Of a DNA stretch of 64,000 nt, positions 60,831-64,000 are shown in pieces. A model generated the notes under the pieces. That model was not told the DNA's origin and searched no databases. It saw only the letters and a program-made list of their open reading frames with translations. The stretch spans positions 8,059,638 through 8,123,637 of the forward strand of contig NC_134283.1 in NCBI RefSeq assembly GCF_949628215.1, given 5' to 3'. Source of the DNA: Phalacrocorax aristotelis. Taxonomy: Eukaryota; Chordata; Aves; Suliformes; Phalacrocoracidae. How positions within the stretch are numbered: position 1 is the stretch's first letter; every line of letters starts with the position of its first letter. A program made the position numbers and the translations under genes.

Positions 60831-63800
60831 TTGTTTTCATTCCACTAGTCTTTGTATCAGTAGTTATCTCTCCAGATACGCAGGTTACCTTAATGGATAC
60901 TGTACAAAACTGGCTATATAAGATAAGTAACTAGTGAGACCCACATTGTCTGTCTTTTCTGCATGAAAGTAGTTATGAAATTTTGAGTTTTGCAGCACAT
61001 GTCCAGATACTGCGAGACATTAGATATTGCCTACTATTTGATTTCAACACATAAAATCAGGGAACAAAATGAACACAGCTGATAATATGCCTATTATTAC
61101 TCATTCTTCAGTATTCAGCAGAAGCCTCAAAGTAAAATATCTTTCATACTAGCTTTAGAAATTACCAAGCTTAGTAGAAAGCTTCTCTGTCATCATCTCT
61201 CAAGATGGTTTTCATCAAGTTATATGTCATCAAATGGATAGTTGATATAATAATGCAGCCAGCTTGCTCAAGTGGGATCCATCATGTATAAGGAATTTGT
61301 CCTATCACTGTGATGCTTTATGCATTTTGACAGGCAATACTGAGCTAATTTAAACACAACGTTTTAGTAAATAAATACAAATTGTTGCCTTGCATTCTTG
61401 TAATTTGAATTTTAAGTTGAAAGATAACTTTATTATCTCACCATTGGATCTGTCAAGGTAACACATATATGCATTTTACAATGATAAATGTATAAGCTAC
61501 CATCTTGCAGCAAGAGGTTATTTTGACCCTTATGATCTTTTCAGGGGCATCAGTTTAACACACTTGTGTTTTCATGCATAAGGAGTTTTATAGGTCCTAC
61601 ACTGTATATACAGCAATGTGCCTTACATGAGTTTGATATAAATCATATTTCTTCTGTCCATTTAGGATGTTTGCAGTTATGGGCCTCATTAATGTCATAG
61701 CATATGTTGTATAGGATACATAATCAGGAATACTGAAATGTATGAGAATCTAATTTAAGGCTCAGAGCTACAATCCTGAGGAATTTTCACTGATACTAAT
61801 GGGAGTCACACATATGAAAGCATTCATTGACTTACAAAAATTCATATTCCTTCATCAACACTATCAGTGGTTTTTAAGAAATATCTCTAATTTCTATCAA
61901 ACCTGGCCACAATACACTAAGCATAGTCCCTTAGCACAATGCAATAATAGTTAGAGAAATGAAAGCCTTTCTGAAAACAGCATGCTAATAAATCTTTTAA
62001 AGATTGAAAATCTTCCAGATGTGTAACTTACAGTGCTATAAAATGGCTGGTTGAAAGCTTTCCTTTGAAAGTGTTTTTAGGCAGTTTGGGGATTGGTTAA
62101 TGTTTCTGGAGAAATGAAATTAGTCACTGAAAATGGTTGTTTCTTCAGAAAATGTCAATACCTTATAAAAAAAGGAACTATGTATTTCAGTCAAATAACA
62201 AAATCTAAAGTGATTTGATATGTCACTAAAGAATCTTATGGAAATGTTATGTAGGTGCCTGATAGTCTCACTGTCTTCCGTAAGCTAGGCTGTACTGGCT
62301 AGATGGGCTAGTACGTCTAGAGAAGGCAGTATGTCTAACAATGTTAGCAATGTTCTTTGAACTTTGAAAAAAAATGAGATTGATATATGGAGCTAATACT
62401 TTAAAATGGAAAATGACAATTCTTGAAGAGGTAAAAAACCAGACATATTTATGAACAATTGTGTAACATCAACCAGTTTTTCTTTATGAACTCTTCCCAC
62501 TCTGGGCCCACTGAATCAGCTATGGCTCAGATTATGCTCCTGGCTGTTTGCCAGCTAAAACTGCTGCCAGATGAGTGCAGGGGGGAACTATAATCCTCAG
62601 AGTGAGCTAAATATTAGCATTCATAGAAAGGACTCAACTTCCAAACACAGATGAATGTGAGAGGGATAACAGCTCTTTCTTTCTTAAAGAGTTAATTTCA
62701 TTTGTTTTGTAAGAAACATGAAAGCCATAGCACTGGAAGGTGTTTTGGTATAGCTCAGAAAGTGTTGTGGATGTGATTTATATAAACATTTAAATTAAGT
62801 ACAGTGAAGGTCATAAACATTATATTTGCTTTACATAGATGTCATATTTTGTCTCTCAGACTCTGACATCAGATCTCAATCTTGGGGTAAATCAAGATGT
62901 TGAGTATGGCTAAGAGCTGATATAACCTTGAGCAGCTTCAAAGTCAATTTTGTTATTTGGGGTCTGCTGAAAATTAGAGGTCCTGTGATCCTTAGGAGTC
63001 ATCTACCCCCCAGGCTGCAACTTTTTCTGGATGCTGGAGTCAAAGTGGCTGGAGAGGAACTGACGACTGGCCTATTATATCTGTATTTTCATCTGTCCCC
63101 CACACTGTTAGGTGTATCAGCTTTTATTATTCAAAATTATTTGCCTTTGACATACTGCATTCTGAAAGTATATTTATAGAAATGTTATTAAAGAGGTGAA
63201 TCTTTCATTGCTGAAAGCATTCTATGATGCTATTTCCCCCTAACGATATCATAGTGGAGTGTTGGAACAGACAGCTTTATAATAAGATAGAATGTAATTG
63301 ATAATGCGGACTTACTTGATAGTGAAAAATGAGACTGTCACCAGCCTCATGGAAAATCATTTTGGTAGAACAACCTTGCAACTGAAAGAAAAGAAATAAC
63401 CCAAAACAGACCACTGGTGTCTATTAAAATTAGTTCACACACTGCTTTCCTATTCCATGCTGGTTTAACACTTATTTCTTGATTAGACCATCTTTGATCT
63501 CATTTGTCATTATCAAATCATTGGACATACTAATGTTTCTCTGAAAGACCAATAGACTCAAATAATCAATAAACCAGACACTTTTTACTGCAGAATTCAG
63601 CCAGTCTTACTTGTTTTGAATACCTTATTCCATATCCGGTCCTATAACTCTTTTTGTACATCTGTTCACTTGCACTCTGAAGGGTTTTGAATAAATATTT
63701 TATTCTATTCTTATCAATTAATAAAGAACTAATTCAATGAGAAAAACGTTATAACCATCTTCAAACGCATGAAGGTTAGGTTACTAAAAAACTAGAGGAG

Positions 63801-64000
63801 AGACATTACTTACAGTAGTATATAAAGGCTTTATATCCTGAGTAATGGTATAAATTAAAAGGAAGTACATTGAGGGCGAATAGATACAACATGTATAGCA
63901 AAATAACCTAAAACTGAAAATATTTTCAAAAGAGGCAAAGTCCCCTGATATGCATGTTTCTGCACTGTCAAAGTTAATGCATTAACAATCTATATCCATT
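60831..64000. other. AT-rich noncoding DNA, no gene recognised
   Basis: No exon, repeat family or RNA gene is recognised. The longest open frame (62928-63179) is featureless. Confidence 0.55.

Noticed and set aside
1..64000. CRISPR arrays, bacterial operons, tRNA or rRNA genes
   Set aside because: No regularly spaced repeats, no prokaryotic gene layout, and no cloverleaf or rRNA sequence was recognised. The content is vertebrate nuclear DNA.

Overview
The window looks like nuclear DNA from a bird, most likely a songbird. It is AT-rich and gene-poor, carries tails of CR1 LINEs in antisense, holds two copies of an LTR family of a type I associate with bird genomes, and contains one nearly full-length endogenous retrovirus with ERV-L-like pol proteins. 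I recognise no host protein-coding exon. Apart from the retroviral frames, the open frames are short, scattered on both strands, and look like chance.

Layout. 1-9596: AT-rich noncoding DNA with a duplicated ~100-base segment (5.67 and 6.40 kb). 9597-9986: an LTR fragment on the minus strand. 9987-20325: noncoding DNA with a strong 24-bp hairpin (12.77 kb), a cluster of POU-octamer motifs that may be a conserved noncoding element (13.6-14.1 kb), and an inverted repeat carrying a ROR-type site (17.9 kb). 20326-20418: a CR1 tail. 21.54-21.77 kb: probably an ancient amniote repeat. 30.12-30.69 kb: the only GC- and CpG-rich island outside the retrovirus, with a YY1-type start element and splice-donor-like sites on both strands; it is the best candidate for a host promoter or first exon. 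36153-36734: a solo LTR of the same family as the 9.6 kb fragment. 37302-43849: the provirus. 43.9-64 kb: noncoding DNA with a CR1 tail holding a 50-bp tandem duplication (55.8 kb) and an old CR1-like remnant (60.3 kb).

The provirus. Two LTRs (506 and 493 bp, about 4% different by hand count) are flanked by a 5-bp duplication AGATG. The order is: 5' LTR; a primer binding site matching the 3' end of tRNA-Lys(CUU) at 18 of 18 bases; a 112-codon frame for a hydrophobic, probably multi-pass membrane protein starting only 37 bases past that site; a broken gag; an in-frame TAG followed by a hairpin; an aspartic protease; a long uninterrupted reverse transcriptase-RNase H frame; a broken integrase that keeps its D,D-35-E residues; a short 3' noncoding stretch with a polypurine tract; and the 3' LTR. 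There is no env and no visible dUTPase. The element is defective: gag and integrase carry several frame changes and stops.

The most interesting points are the membrane-protein frame in front of gag, the readthrough-like structure at the end of gag, the combination of ERV-L-like pol with a spumavirus-type tRNA-Lys primer site, and the isolated 12.77 kb hairpin.
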